NCBI RefSeq assembly: GCF_036017915.1
Contig: NZ_CP107929.1
Span: 6,189,001-6,253,000 of the forward strand
DNA from: Micromonospora sp. NBC_00421
Lineage (GTDB): Bacteria; Actinomycetota; Actinomycetes; Mycobacteriales; Micromonosporaceae
Direction of reading: 5' to 3'
Length of the DNA: 64,000 bases
The notes under the pieces are model-generated. The model was not told the DNA's origin and made no database searches. It saw nothing but the letters and a program-made list of their open reading frames with translations. Shown one piece after another: positions 43,888 to 52,056 of this stretch. A program made the translations under genes and the position numbers. Numbering within the stretch: the stretch's first letter is position 1; each line of letters opens with the position of its first letter.

Positions 43888-45102
43888 ATGGGGTACGACG
43901 AACCGGGCCGGGCCGCGTCGGCGGAGGTGCCCGCGACCGTACTGGAGAACGTCTTCGACGACCCGACGCAGGGCGAGCCGGGCCGGGACCGGCTGGGCGT
44001 GCACGTCGTCTGGGAACTGGTGCTGCTGCTCGCCCTCGCGGCCCTGGCCTACCTGCTCTGGCGGGAGAATCCCGAGGCGCTGCGTGGTGGCGGCCTGCGT
44101 CGGCTGCTCGTCGACGCGGTCGCGCTGGGTCTGCTCGTGGTCGCCGCCGGGCTGAGCCTGCGTACCGCCGCGGTGAACCTGGCGATCGGCCCGGTGGCGC
44201 TGGCCGCCGCGCTGCACTTCGCCGAGCAGGGCGACCGGGGGGTGTCGACGGCACTGGTGCCGGCACTGGTCGCCGCCGCGCTGGGCGGGCTGGCCCTGGC
44301 CTGGGCGGTGGTGGTGCTGCACGTGCCCGGCTGGGCGGCCAGCCTCGCCGCCGCCGCCGGGGTGGTCGTCTGGATCGAGCGGTGGGAGGTGCCGGTGGCG
44401 GTGCAGGCCGACTACGACCCCCGGCGCAACGCCTACTACCTCTTCGCCGGGTTCGCGGCGGTCGCCGTGCTCCTCGGGGCGTTCGGCGCGATCCGGGCGG
44501 TGCGTCGACTGGTCGGCCGGTTCCGTCCGGTGGCCGATCCGGCCCGGCGACGCGGGATGGCCGCCGCGCTGGTGACCGCCGCCGCGCTGATCGCCTCCAC
44601 CGTGCTCGCCATGCTCGCCGGGGTGCTCGTCGCCGCCAACGGGACCGGGCCGGTGACGCCGACGTCGGGGCTGGACTGGACGGTGCTCGCGGTGGGCGTG
44701 TCCATGCTCGGCGGCACCAGCGCGTACGGCCGACGCGGCGGAATCTTCGGCGCCCTGCTCGCGGTCGCGTTGGTGGTGACCTACCTGGCCTGGGCGGCCG
44801 AGACCGGTGCCCCCACCGACCGCTGGGCCGTCGGTGGGACGGCGTTGGCCGGCGGCCTGCTGGTCACCCGGTTGGTCGAGACGTACGGTCGGCCGCGCAC
44901 GGCCCGGGGCGAACCGGTCGAGCTGCCGCCGGTACGGGACGGGGCGATCAGCTCCGGCTGGTCGATGCCCCCCGCCGGCGAGGCGCGCAACTGGACCCCG
45001 GCGCTGCCCGAACGGACGACCGACGCCGACACGCCGCCCGACCCCTGGGAGGCCCCCCGGTGGCAGCGTGACCCACCCCGCTGGGACACCGGCGAGCGCT
45101 GA
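43888..45102 (+). CDS. Multi-pass membrane protein with a ribose-ABC-permease-like (BPD_transp_2) core
   Basis: 404 aa; ATG with GGGAGG ten nt upstream. About nine membrane helices. The segment LDWTVLAVGVSMLGGTSAYG and the following RRGGIFGALLAVALVV resemble the RbsC/BPD_transp_2 signature (AIAAVVIGGTSLFGG...GTLLGA), and LAIGPVALAAALHF resembles the earlier permease motif. No ATPase or binding-protein partner is nearby, so transport cannot be assumed. The C-terminal 80 residues are Pro/Arg-rich and cytoplasmic. The position after DUF3180 is similar to other actinomycetes; function unknown. Confidence 0.65.
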   Translation: MGYDEPGRAASAEVPATVLENVFDDPTQGEPGRDRLGVHVVWELVLLLALAALAYLLWRENPEALRGGGLRRLLVDAVALGLLVVAAGLSLRTAAVNLAIGPVALAAALHFAEQGDRGVSTALVPALVAAALGGLALAWAVVVLHVPGWAASLAAAAGVVVWIERWEVPVAVQADYDPRRNAYYLFAGFAAVAVLLGAFGAIRAVRRLVGRFRPVADPARRRGMAAALVTAAALIASTVLAMLAGVLVAANGTGPVTPTSGLDWTVLAVGVSMLGGTSAYGRRGGIFGALLAVALVVTYLAWAAETGAPTDRWAVGGTALAGGLLVTRLVETYGRPRTARGEPVELPPVRDGAISSGWSMPPAGEARNWTPALPERTTDADTPPDPWEAPRWQRDPPRWDTGER

Positions 45103-45211
45103 CCCACCGGCCGGTGGTGTCCGCCCGGCCGGCTGGGCGGCGCACGGTGACCGGATCGGTGGCGGCGGTGCGGCCGGGCGCGGACGACGGGCCGGGAAGG
45201 ATCTCGCCGGT

Positions 45212-45217
45212 TAGGCT
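45212..45217 (+). promoter_or_regulatory. -10 hexamer TAGGCT before the 101-aa gene
   Basis: TTAGGCT with its last base 7 nt before the ATG at 45225, no Shine-Dalgarno between: a leaderless arrangement. Confidence 0.45.
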
Positions 45218-45224
45218 CGCGGGC

Positions 45225-45530
45225 ATGACCGAGACTCCTTCCGCCGGCACCGGCCACACCTTCGACCAGCTCGACGCCCTCTCCACGGAGGAGCTGCGGG
45301 AGCGGGCCTTCGCGCGGGCCCGGGAGCGGCGCGACGTCGGGTTCTTCTGGTCGGTGCTGCGACACCTGCCGAACGCCGACGAGGCCGCCGCGCTCGACGG
45401 GGCGCCCAACTCGGTCGGGCCCACCATCGACGAGGCCTCGGCGCTGTGGCGGGAGCTGACCGGGCACGGCTACGAGGAGTCCGCGCCGCTGCTGCGGGCC
45501 GCGTTCATCGACTACCTGATGAAGCACTGA
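45225..45530 (+). CDS. Conserved actinobacterial hypothetical protein (101 aa)
   Basis: The ATG is chosen from the -10 spacing. Small, soluble, largely helical: HTFDQLDALSTEELRERAFA, then RERRDVGFFWSVLRHLPNAD and a C-terminal helix ESAPLLRAAFIDYLMKH. No enzyme motif, signal peptide or membrane helix. It resembles small conserved proteins seen in other actinomycetes, but I cannot name the family. It is followed by a membrane protein gene 65 bp downstream. Confidence 0.65.
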   Translation: MTETPSAGTGHTFDQLDALSTEELRERAFARARERRDVGFFWSVLRHLPNADEAAALDGAPNSVGPTIDEASALWRELTGHGYEESAPLLRAAFIDYLMKH

Positions 45531-45595
45531 CCGGTCGCGCCGCCGGGTGGCGGGAGAGGTTTGCCGGCCGCGGTGGGTCGGGAACTTCCCGCCGC

Positions 45596-46096
45596 ATGGC
45601 CCTCACCAACCGTCCCCGCACCGTGCAGGGGTACGGCACCGCCGCCGGCACCGGCACCCTCGCCGCGCTGATCCTCGTCGGCGTCTGCGGCAGCCCCTGG
45701 TACGTCGGCTGGGCCGAGGACCACACCGACCCGAACTCCGCCGGTGGCTGGTACCTGCGGCTGCTCGCCTGGCCGGCCTGGCGGCTCGACTCGGCCGACT
45801 CGGCACACGGGGTGCTCGCCACCGACCTGCGGGCCATCCTGGTGCTGGTGTTCGCCGCCGCGCTGCTCTACCTGCTGCCGGCCGGTCAGGTGGCGCGGGT
45901 GCCGGGCTCGGCCAGCCAGTTCTTCTCCGGCTGGGCCGCGTACGCCCTGGCCGGGGCGGCGGCCACCCTGGTGGCCGCGCTGCTCACCTCGGACGGCTCG
46001 CTGCTGGCCGCCTTCGAGACCACCGGTACCGGTGCCGGCTACGGCTTCTTCGCCGGTTGGATCATCGGGCTGGCCAGCCTGGGCGGCCGGGCCTGA
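45596..46096 (+). CDS. Four-helix membrane protein of unknown function
   Basis: 166 aa from the ATG at 45596. Hydrophobic segments: GTLAALILVGVCGSPWYVGW, AILVLVFAAALLYLLPAG, AAYALAGAAATLVAALLTS and GYGFFAGWIIGLASLGG. An external loop with EDHTDPNSAGGWYLRLLAWP lies between helices 1 and 2. No family recognised. It converges on the OpuC-type ATPase gene, with 32 bp between their stops. Confidence 0.6.
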   Translation: MALTNRPRTVQGYGTAAGTGTLAALILVGVCGSPWYVGWAEDHTDPNSAGGWYLRLLAWPAWRLDSADSAHGVLATDLRAILVLVFAAALLYLLPAGQVARVPGSASQFFSGWAAYALAGAAATLVAALLTSDGSLLAAFETTGTGAGYGFFAGWIIGLASLGGRA

Positions 46097-46128
46097 CCCG
46101 CTACCGGGCTGATTCCGGCGCCGGGTGG

Positions 46129-47124
46129 CTAGCCGCCGGTCTGTCCGAGTTCCAGCACCCGGGTCCGGCTGAGCGTGCCGGCCGGGCGGCCGTCGGCGGT
46201 CACCACGACCGCGTCCGTGCCGGCGGTCAGCATCGCGGCCAGCGCGTCGTACGCCGACCGGCCCAGCGGTAGTTCCGGCAGGGTGGCGTCGGTGGTCTCC
46301 CCGTCGAGCACCTCCCGGGTGACCGGGGTGACCGCCAGCCGACGGATGCCCCGGTCCGCGCCGACGAACTCCCGGACGAACGGCGAGGCGGGGGCACCGA
46401 GCAGGGCCGCCGGGGTGTCGTACTGCTCCAGCCGGCCACCCTCGGAGAGCACCGCGATCCGGTCGCCCAACCGGACCGCCTCGTCCAGGTCGTGGGTGAC
46501 CAGCACGATGGTCTTGCGGACCTCGGCCTGGAGGCGGAGGAACTCCTCCTGCAACCGGGTCCGCACGATCGGGTCGACGGCGGAGAACGGCTCGTCCATC
46601 AGCAGCACCACCGGGTCGGCGGCCAGCGCCCGGGCCACCCCGACCCGCTGCCGCTGCCCACCTGAGAGTTCGTGCGGGTAGCGGCGTCCGAACTGGGCCG
46701 GGTCCAACCCGACCAGCTCCAGCAGCTCGCCGCTGCGCTGCCGGATCCGCTCCTTCGACCAGCCGAGCAACCGGGGTACGGTGCCGACGTTGGTGGTCAC
46801 CGTCTGGTGCGGGAACAGCCCCACGTTCTGGATCACGTAGCCGATCCGCCGACGCAGCCGCACCGGGTCGACCCGGGTGATGTCCTCGTCGCCGAGCAGG
46901 ATCCGGCCGGCGGTCGGCTCGATCAGCCGGTTGACCATCCGCAGCACTGTCGACTTGCCGCAGCCGGACGGGCCGATCAGCACCACCAGCTCGCCGGCGG
47001 CCACCTCCAGGCTCAGCTCGCGGACCGCCTCGGTGCCGTCCGGGTACTGCTTGCGGATGCCGTCTAGCGTGATCGAGGCGGCGCTGTGGTCTGCGTCGCC
47101 GGTGCCCTCGGGGGTAACGTCCAC
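46129..47124 (-). CDS. OpuCA/ProV-type glycine betaine/osmolyte ABC transporter ATPase
   Basis: 331 aa from the GTG at 47122-47124, with AAGGA upstream. Walker A is VLIGPSGCGKSTVLRMVNRL (about residue 45), the signature is ELSGGQRQRVGVARALA, and Walker B is VVLLMDEPFSAVDPIVRT, all canonical for quaternary-amine transporters (the RMVNRLIEP and QNVGLFPH segments are typical). One CBS domain remains at the C-terminus (RSAYDALAAMLTAGTDAVVV), where OpuCA usually has two. It is divergent from the permease gene; the two start codons are 2 nt apart, so their promoters must lie inside each other's coding sequence. Confidence 0.92.
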   Translation of the reverse strand: MDVTPEGTGDADHSAASITLDGIRKQYPDGTEAVRELSLEVAAGELVVLIGPSGCGKSTVLRMVNRLIEPTAGRILLGDEDITRVDPVRLRRRIGYVIQNVGLFPHQTVTTNVGTVPRLLGWSKERIRQRSGELLELVGLDPAQFGRRYPHELSGGQRQRVGVARALAADPVVLLMDEPFSAVDPIVRTRLQEEFLRLQAEVRKTIVLVTHDLDEAVRLGDRIAVLSEGGRLEQYDTPAALLGAPASPFVREFVGADRGIRRLAVTPVTREVLDGETTDATLPELPLGRSAYDALAAMLTAGTDAVVVTADGRPAGTLSRTRVLELGQTGG

Positions 47125-47126
47125 GT

Positions 47127-47813
47127 GTGTCCTTCCACCTGAGTTACCGGGCCGAGCCGGGTAATCCGTGGTTCTCCTGGCAGTACGTGCGGGACAACTC
47201 TGACACCATTCTCGCCGCGCTGCGCGAGCACGCCTCGTTGACCGGTCGGGCGGTGCTGCTCGCCGCCCTGGTCGCGCTGCCGCTGGCGGTGCTGGCGTAC
47301 TGGTACCGACGGCTCGCCGGGCCGATTCTCGCACTGGCCGGGGTGTTGTACACGATTCCCTCCCTGGCCCTGTTCGCGTTCATCGCCCCGTACCTGGGTA
47401 TCGGCGCGGTGACCGTGCTGACCGTGGTGGTGCTGTACGCGCTGCTGGTGATCGTCCGCAACGCGGTGGCCGGGCTGAACCAGGTGCCCCCGGAGGTCCG
47501 CGACGCCGCCGAGGGCATGGGGTACGGCCGCTGGGCCCGGTTGTTCCGGATCGACCTGCCGTTGGCCCTGCCCGGCATCCTCACCGGCCTTCGACTGGCC
47601 ACCGTCTCCACCGTCGCGTTGGTCACCGTCGGGGTGGTGATCGGTCGGGGTGGTCTCGGTCAGTTGATCTTCGCCGGGTTCCAGAACAACTTCTACAAGG
47701 CCCAGATCATGACGGGCACGCTGCTCTGCGTCCTGCTGGCCCTGGTGCTGGACCTGATCCTGGCCGGCGTGGGTCGCCTGCTCACCCCCTGGCTGCGGAG
47801 CCGACCCCGATGA
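47127..47813 (+). CDS. OpuCB/ProW-type osmolyte ABC transporter permease 1
   Basis: 228 aa. Six membrane helices with the binding-protein-dependent transport signature PPEVRDAAEGMGYGRWARLF (EAA motif contacting the ATPase) and the ending VGVVIGRGGLGQLIFAGFQN. The segment GVLYTIPSLALFAFIAPYLG is typical for glycine betaine/choline permeases. A GTG two nt earlier is out of frame. The stop codon (47811-47813) runs into the first copy of a 59-bp tandem repeat that separates it from permease 2. Confidence 0.9.
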   Translation: MSFHLSYRAEPGNPWFSWQYVRDNSDTILAALREHASLTGRAVLLAALVALPLAVLAYWYRRLAGPILALAGVLYTIPSLALFAFIAPYLGIGAVTVLTVVVLYALLVIVRNAVAGLNQVPPEVRDAAEGMGYGRWARLFRIDLPLALPGILTGLRLATVSTVALVTVGVVIGRGGLGQLIFAGFQNNFYKAQIMTGTLLCVLLALVLDLILAGVGRLLTPWLRSRPR

Positions 47814-47965
47814 GCCCCGCAGTCGCGAACGGAGGGTTGGTCCGGTGAGTGCGAGGAGTGCAGCGCAGCGGAGCCCCGCAGTCGCGAACGGAGGGTTGGT
47901 CCGGTGAGTGCGAGGAGTGCAGCGCAGCGGAGCCCCGCAGTCGCGAACGGAGGGTTGATCCGGTG
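47812..47965 (+). repeat. Tandem 59-bp repeat array (GAGCCCCGCAG family), locus B, carrying duplicated SD-start modules
   Basis: Copies start at 47812, 47871 and 47930. Each holds GAGCCCCGCAGTCGCGAAC, GGAGGG, then GTGA after 8 nt and GCGAGGAGTGC. The third copy's GGAGGG and GTG (47963) are the ribosome-binding site and start of permease 2. The GTGs of copies 1 and 2 (47845, 47904) each open a 20-codon frame ([17 protein letters not shown]...) whose TGA overlaps the next GTG as GTGA. The 59-bp period therefore keeps every junction in the coupled -1 register. Confidence 0.85.
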
Positions 47966-48685
47966 AATCCGGTGCAGCAGGCGGTGGTCTGGTTGAACGA
48001 CCCGTTGAACTGGACCAACCCCGGAGGCGTGCTCGACCGGATCGGCGAGCATCTGAGCATGTCCGCCGCGGCGGTGCTGCTGGGCTGTCTGGTGGCCTGG
48101 CCGATCGGCCTCTGGCTGGGGCACTCGGGGCGCGGTGGCGGGGCGGTCGTGCTGATCTCCAACCTGACCCTGTCCATCCCGACCCTGGCGCTGTTGACCA
48201 TCCTGCCGTTGACCTTCCTCGGCTTCGGCCGTCCGGCGGTGGTGGTCGCGCTGGCGGTCTTCGCGGTGCCGCCGCTGCTGGCCAACGCGTACACCGGGGT
48301 GCGGCAGGCGGATCCGGAGGCCCGGGACGCGGCGCGCGGGATGGGACTGTCCGGTTGGCAGGTGCTGCGGCGGGTGGAGCTGCCGCTGGCGGTGCCGTAC
48401 CTGGCCGCCGGGTTCCGGACGGCTGCCGTCCAGGTGGTGGCGACGGCGGCGTTGGCCTCGTTCGTCAACGGCGGTGGACTTGGGCAGATCATCCGGGCCG
48501 GTTTCGGGCTGGACATCGCGGCCGGCGGCGGGCAGATCATCGCCGGCGGGCTGCTGGTGGCCGGGCTGGCGCTGGCGGCGGAGGGGGTGTTGGCACTGGT
48601 CGAGCGGGTGGTGACACCGCGACCGCTGCGGCGTGCCCGACGGGCGGCCAACCGGCGGGCAGCGGACGCCACGGCGGGAAATTGA
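47963..48685 (+). CDS. OpuCD/ProW-type osmolyte ABC transporter permease 2
   Basis: 240 aa, GTG start taken from the SD inside the repeat array. It starts MNPVQQAVVWLNDPLNWTNP; five to six membrane helices follow, with LTLSIPTLALLTILPLTFLG and the EAA loop DPEARDAARGMGLSGWQVLR. The end FVNGGGLGQIIRAGFGLDIA resembles permease 1. The two permeases form the membrane channel of an OpuC-type importer. The C-terminus is Arg/Ala-rich. The binding lipoprotein gene follows 152 bp later with its own GGGAGG. Confidence 0.9.
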   Translation: MNPVQQAVVWLNDPLNWTNPGGVLDRIGEHLSMSAAAVLLGCLVAWPIGLWLGHSGRGGGAVVLISNLTLSIPTLALLTILPLTFLGFGRPAVVVALAVFAVPPLLANAYTGVRQADPEARDAARGMGLSGWQVLRRVELPLAVPYLAAGFRTAAVQVVATAALASFVNGGGLGQIIRAGFGLDIAAGGGQIIAGGLLVAGLALAAEGVLALVERVVTPRPLRRARRAANRRAADATAGN

Positions 48686-48837
48686 TCTGCCGCATGACGA
48701 TCAGGTGACGAAAATCCCTCAGAGTTTGTCGGTCGGTCCTGGAGGATATTGGCTGGAACTTGCGGGCGGCGATCGTCGCCCGTCGGACACGCGGCCGGCC
48801 CGGCACGGGCCGCGCCGGGACACGGGAGGCGGGCACG

Positions 48838-49842
48838 ATGCGCGTACGGACACGGCTGGCGGTGGGCGCGGTGGGTGCCCTGACCATGGCGGGTCTGTTG
48901 ACCGGGTGCGGGGACGCCGGCTCGTCCGGCACCGATGCTCCGGAGCAGGGCGCGGGCGGTGCGGGCTGCGCCCCGGTCGCCGGTGACCAGTTGGTCGTCC
49001 TCGACGACGACAAGAAGCTCCAGAACACCGACAACATCATCCCGGCGGTCAACGCCAAGGTGGCGAACCCGCAGCTCCTCGCCGCGTTGGACAAGGTCTC
49101 CGCGGCGCTGGACACGCCCAAGCTGATCGCCCTCAACAAGGCGGTCGACGTGGACCGCAAGACGCCCAAGGCGGCTGCCGAGGAGTTCGCCTCGGCCAAC
49201 GGGCTGACCACCGGCATCGCCAAGGGGCCGGGCGGGCAGATCGTCGTCGGGGCGGGCAACTTCTCCGAGAGCCAGACCCTGGCCGAGCTCTACAACATCG
49301 CCCTGACCGCGGCCGGCTACCAGGTCAAGGTGCAGCAGATCGGCAACCGTGAGCTGTACGAGCCGAGCCTGGAGAAGGGCGAGATCCAGGTCGTCCCCGA
49401 GTACGCGGCGACCATGGCCGAGTTCCTCAACACCAAGGCCAACGGCAAGGACGCCACCCCCGTCTCCTCGCCGGAGCTGGACAAGACGGTCAGCGCGTTG
49501 AAGTCCGAGGGCGACAAGGCGGGTCTGGCCTTCGGCACCCCGTCGGCTGCCCAGGACCAGAACGCCTTCGCGGTGACCAAGGCGTTCGCCGACAAGTACG
49601 CCCTCAGGACCCTCTCCGACCTGGCGGCCAAGTGCTCCGGCAAGGACACCGTGCTGGCCGGCCCGCCGGAGTGCCCGCAGCGGCCGAAGTGCCAGGCCGG
49701 TCTGGTCGAGGTCTACGACTTCAAGGCCGGCTCGTTCAGCTCGCTGGACGCCGGTGGTCCGCAGACCAAGAACGCGCTGAAGACCGGCACCGCCAGCGTC
49801 GGCCTGGTCTTCTCGTCCGACGGCGCGCTCGCCACCAGCTGA
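48838..49842 (+). CDS. OpuCC/ProX-type substrate-binding lipoprotein with circularly permuted domain order
   Basis: 334 aa, ATG with GGGAGG upstream. The lipobox is LLTGC (Cys 24). Residues about 51-123 (QLVVLDDDKKLQNTDNIIPA through VDVDRKTPKAAAEEFASANG) match what is normally the C-terminal segment of quaternary-amine binding proteins. Only after it, near 134, comes the usual N-terminal start of the mature domain (QIVVGAGNFSESQTLAELYN), continuing with EIQVVPEYAATMAEFL. The protein stops at LDAGGPQTKNALKTG and GLVFSSDGALATS, the point where the normal order would continue with LVVLxDDK. The architecture is thus a circular permutation. The partners are the ATPase and two permeases upstream. 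Likely ligands are glycine betaine, choline or related osmolytes. Confidence 0.85.
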   Translation: MRVRTRLAVGAVGALTMAGLLTGCGDAGSSGTDAPEQGAGGAGCAPVAGDQLVVLDDDKKLQNTDNIIPAVNAKVANPQLLAALDKVSAALDTPKLIALNKAVDVDRKTPKAAAEEFASANGLTTGIAKGPGGQIVVGAGNFSESQTLAELYNIALTAAGYQVKVQQIGNRELYEPSLEKGEIQVVPEYAATMAEFLNTKANGKDATPVSSPELDKTVSALKSEGDKAGLAFGTPSAAQDQNAFAVTKAFADKYALRTLSDLAAKCSGKDTVLAGPPECPQRPKCQAGLVEVYDFKAGSFSSLDAGGPQTKNALKTGTASVGLVFSSDGALATS

Positions 49843-49849
49843 ACCTGAT

Positions 49850-49885
49850 CCCGGTCGCGGTCGGCTCCCCCCGACCGCGACCGGG
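49850..49885 (+). terminator. Hairpin terminator after the osmolyte transporter operon
   Basis: A perfect 15-bp stem (CCCGGTCGCGGTCGG with its complement) and a 6-nt loop begin 7 nt after the binding-protein stop. Strong, without a U tract. Confidence 0.8.
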
Positions 49886-50003
49886 CCGGTCCCGGGTCGC
49901 GAGGGGAGCAGCCGAACCGCCCGCGAGCTGGCCCGGCTGCGTCGTACCGGCCGAGATCGGGCATTTCTGCCGTGGGACCGTTTCCAGCCAGCGCACATCT
50001 CGG

Positions 50004-50009
50004 TAGGCT
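50004..50009 (+). promoter_or_regulatory. -10 hexamer TAGGCT before the repeat-rich membrane protein gene
   Basis: TAGGCT ends 8 nt before the ATG at 50018; no ribosome-binding site is visible between them. Confidence 0.45.
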
Positions 50010-50017
50010 GCACAGCC

Positions 50018-52006
50018 ATGCCCTCCCCGGTCGTCTCCGAGAAGCGCAGCCCGCAGCTACTGACCGTGCTGTTCTGGGTCGGGGTGGCGCTCGCGCCGGT
50101 GGCCGCGCTGATCCTGCTGCTCGCCGACGGCAACGGCCCGCTCCGGTTCGCCGCGGTACTGGCCATCACCTCCGTGGTGCTGATCGGTCTCTCCATCGCG
50201 CTGCGGGCCGACGGCGGTGCCGGGTCGTCCGGCCCGGAGGCTCTCGACGAGGTGGAGGAACTCCGGCGCGAGTTGCGTAGTGAGATCGTCGCCGCCGCCC
50301 AGCGGGGAAACCAGGCGTTGGACCAGTGCCAGCGGACCGAGGAGCAGGTAACCGCGCTGCGTCGGCGGCTGGACGCGGCGGCGGCCGGGACCGCCACCGG
50401 TGGCAGCCCGCCGGCCCCCGACGAACGGGCCGTCGGTGCGGGCCGGGCCAGGGTGCCGACCGTCGAGCCGGAACCGGAGGCACCGGTCGGCCGTCGCCGG
50501 GCGGTCGCCGAGGAGACCCCGTCGGAGTGGGAACGGCCGGATTCCTCCGAGCCGGTCGCGGCGGGCCGCGGCCGGGCTGCCGCCGACCGGGAGGCCGCCG
50601 AACCCATCGGCCGCCGGTACGCCCCGGAGCCGTCGACCTCCGACCGGGCCGGGGTGTACGGCGCGGACGCCCGGGAACCACGTGGTGCGGTGCCACCCGC
50701 CGGGTCGTCCCGTCCGCTCGGCGTGGTGCGGCACACCGAGACGGTGCACGTGACCACCCGGCACACGGTCGTCGACGGCGCCGATCCGACGGGCGCGGCC
50801 TACGGCGGTGGGTACGCCGGCCGTTGGACGCCCGGCTCGGGAGACTCCTCCTGGACCGGCGGGGAGCCGGAGCGTCCCTGGTCGGGGCAGGCGGAATCGG
50901 CCGACCGGGGTTGGTCGGCCCCGCCTGACGACCGTTCCCGGCCCGCCCGCCCGGCACCCCGCGACGAGCGGGCCTGGCCGACCGCCGACCCCTCCTGGGC
51001 TGCACCACCCGCCGCCGACCCTTCCTGGAGCGCCCCGGCCGACGATCGGCCGGAGCTGGCCCGCCCGGAGCTGGCCCGCCCGGAGCTGGCCCGACCGGAG
51101 CCGGCGCGATCCGAGCCGGCCCGATCCGAGCGGTCTCCGGTCGGCGGCGAGGCCGACGCCTGGCCGGGCAGCCGGACCGGATGGGCCCGGGCCGAGCCGC
51201 CCTCGCGGGCGGGGCAGGGCGGTGGCCGGCGGGCCGAGGACCGGGGCGAACCGCCCCTGCGTGAGGTACGCGCTGGTGACCGGTGGGCCGAGGTACGCGA
51301 CGACGGGCGGGCCCGGGAGGTGCGGGTCGGTGAGCGCCGAGCGGAGGTGCACGCCGACGGGGCCGGTTACCACTACTCCGACCGTTGGGCCTCGGTTCGA
51401 CAGGAGGAACCACACCGGGACGAGGCACACCGGGACGAGGCATACCGGGATGAGGCATACCGGGATGAGTCACACCGGAACGAGTCACACCGGGAGGAGC
51501 GTTTCCGGGACGTACCACGCCGGAGTGGACCAGATCGGACCGGAGAGCAGTGGGACGGCGGCCGATCGGCGCGGGACGACCGTCCAGCGCTGCCGGCCGG
51601 CGGCGTTCCGGTGCCGCAGCAGTGGCGGGAGCCGGCCCGCGGCCACCGACCGGCCGAGGAGTGGACGGCCCAGCCGGTGCAGACCACCGAGGAGTGGCCC
51701 GCTCGTGTGGCCCGGCCCGTTCGGACCGGCCAGGATCGGCCGGCTCGCGCCGAAGACCAACCGGCCCAGGGCTGGCCGACTCCTACCGGCCAGCCGGCGC
51801 AGGATTGGCCCGCGCAGGCTGACGGCCAGCGGTGGGGCGGGCAACCGGCCGAGCCGCGGCGGGACCGGGAGCCGGTGGTGTCGTGGCGTACCCCAGAGCC
51901 AGAGCCAGAGCCTGAGCCGCACGGCCGCCGGCAGTGGGGTGGCGAGCAACGGTACGGCTACCCGCCGCAGGACGACGCCCCACGGGCCGGCGGCCACTGG
52001 CGCTGA
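50018..52006 (+). CDS. Two-helix membrane protein with coiled coil and long repeat-rich cytoplasmic tail
   Basis: 662 aa, no known family. Two membrane helices (LLTVLFWVGVALAPVAALIL and FAAVLAITSVVLIGLSIALR) are followed by a short predicted coiled coil (EVEELRRELRSEIVAAAQRG, about 78-120). The remaining 540 residues are low-complexity: a PELAR/PEPAR/SEPAR pentad run (about 348-372), RAxEVR repeats, a charged HRDEA/YRDEA/HRNES run (about 468-500) and Trp-Pro-Ala repeats. The DNA of these runs is itself tandemly repetitive (51050-51130 and 51410-51500). The design recalls scaffold proteins of polar growth or division complexes, but nothing proves this. It stands alone between two unrelated operons. 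Confidence 0.6.
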   Translation: MPSPVVSEKRSPQLLTVLFWVGVALAPVAALILLLADGNGPLRFAAVLAITSVVLIGLSIALRADGGAGSSGPEALDEVEELRRELRSEIVAAAQRGNQALDQCQRTEEQVTALRRRLDAAAAGTATGGSPPAPDERAVGAGRARVPTVEPEPEAPVGRRRAVAEETPSEWERPDSSEPVAAGRGRAAADREAAEPIGRRYAPEPSTSDRAGVYGADAREPRGAVPPAGSSRPLGVVRHTETVHVTTRHTVVDGADPTGAAYGGGYAGRWTPGSGDSSWTGGEPERPWSGQAESADRGWSAPPDDRSRPARPAPRDERAWPTADPSWAAPPAADPSWSAPADDRPELARPELARPELARPEPARSEPARSERSPVGGEADAWPGSRTGWARAEPPSRAGQGGGRRAEDRGEPPLREVRAGDRWAEVRDDGRAREVRVGERRAEVHADGAGYHYSDRWASVRQEEPHRDEAHRDEAYRDEAYRDESHRNESHREERFRDVPRRSGPDRTGEQWDGGRSARDDRPALPAGGVPVPQQWREPARGHRPAEEWTAQPVQTTEEWPARVARPVRTGQDRPARAEDQPAQGWPTPTGQPAQDWPAQADGQRWGGQPAEPRRDREPVVSWRTPEPEPEPEPHGRRQWGGEQRYGYPPQDDAPRAGGHWR

Positions 52007-52056
52007 CCAGGTCAGCCTGACGGCCTGGTCAGCCTGACGGCCAGGCCAGCCGCGGT

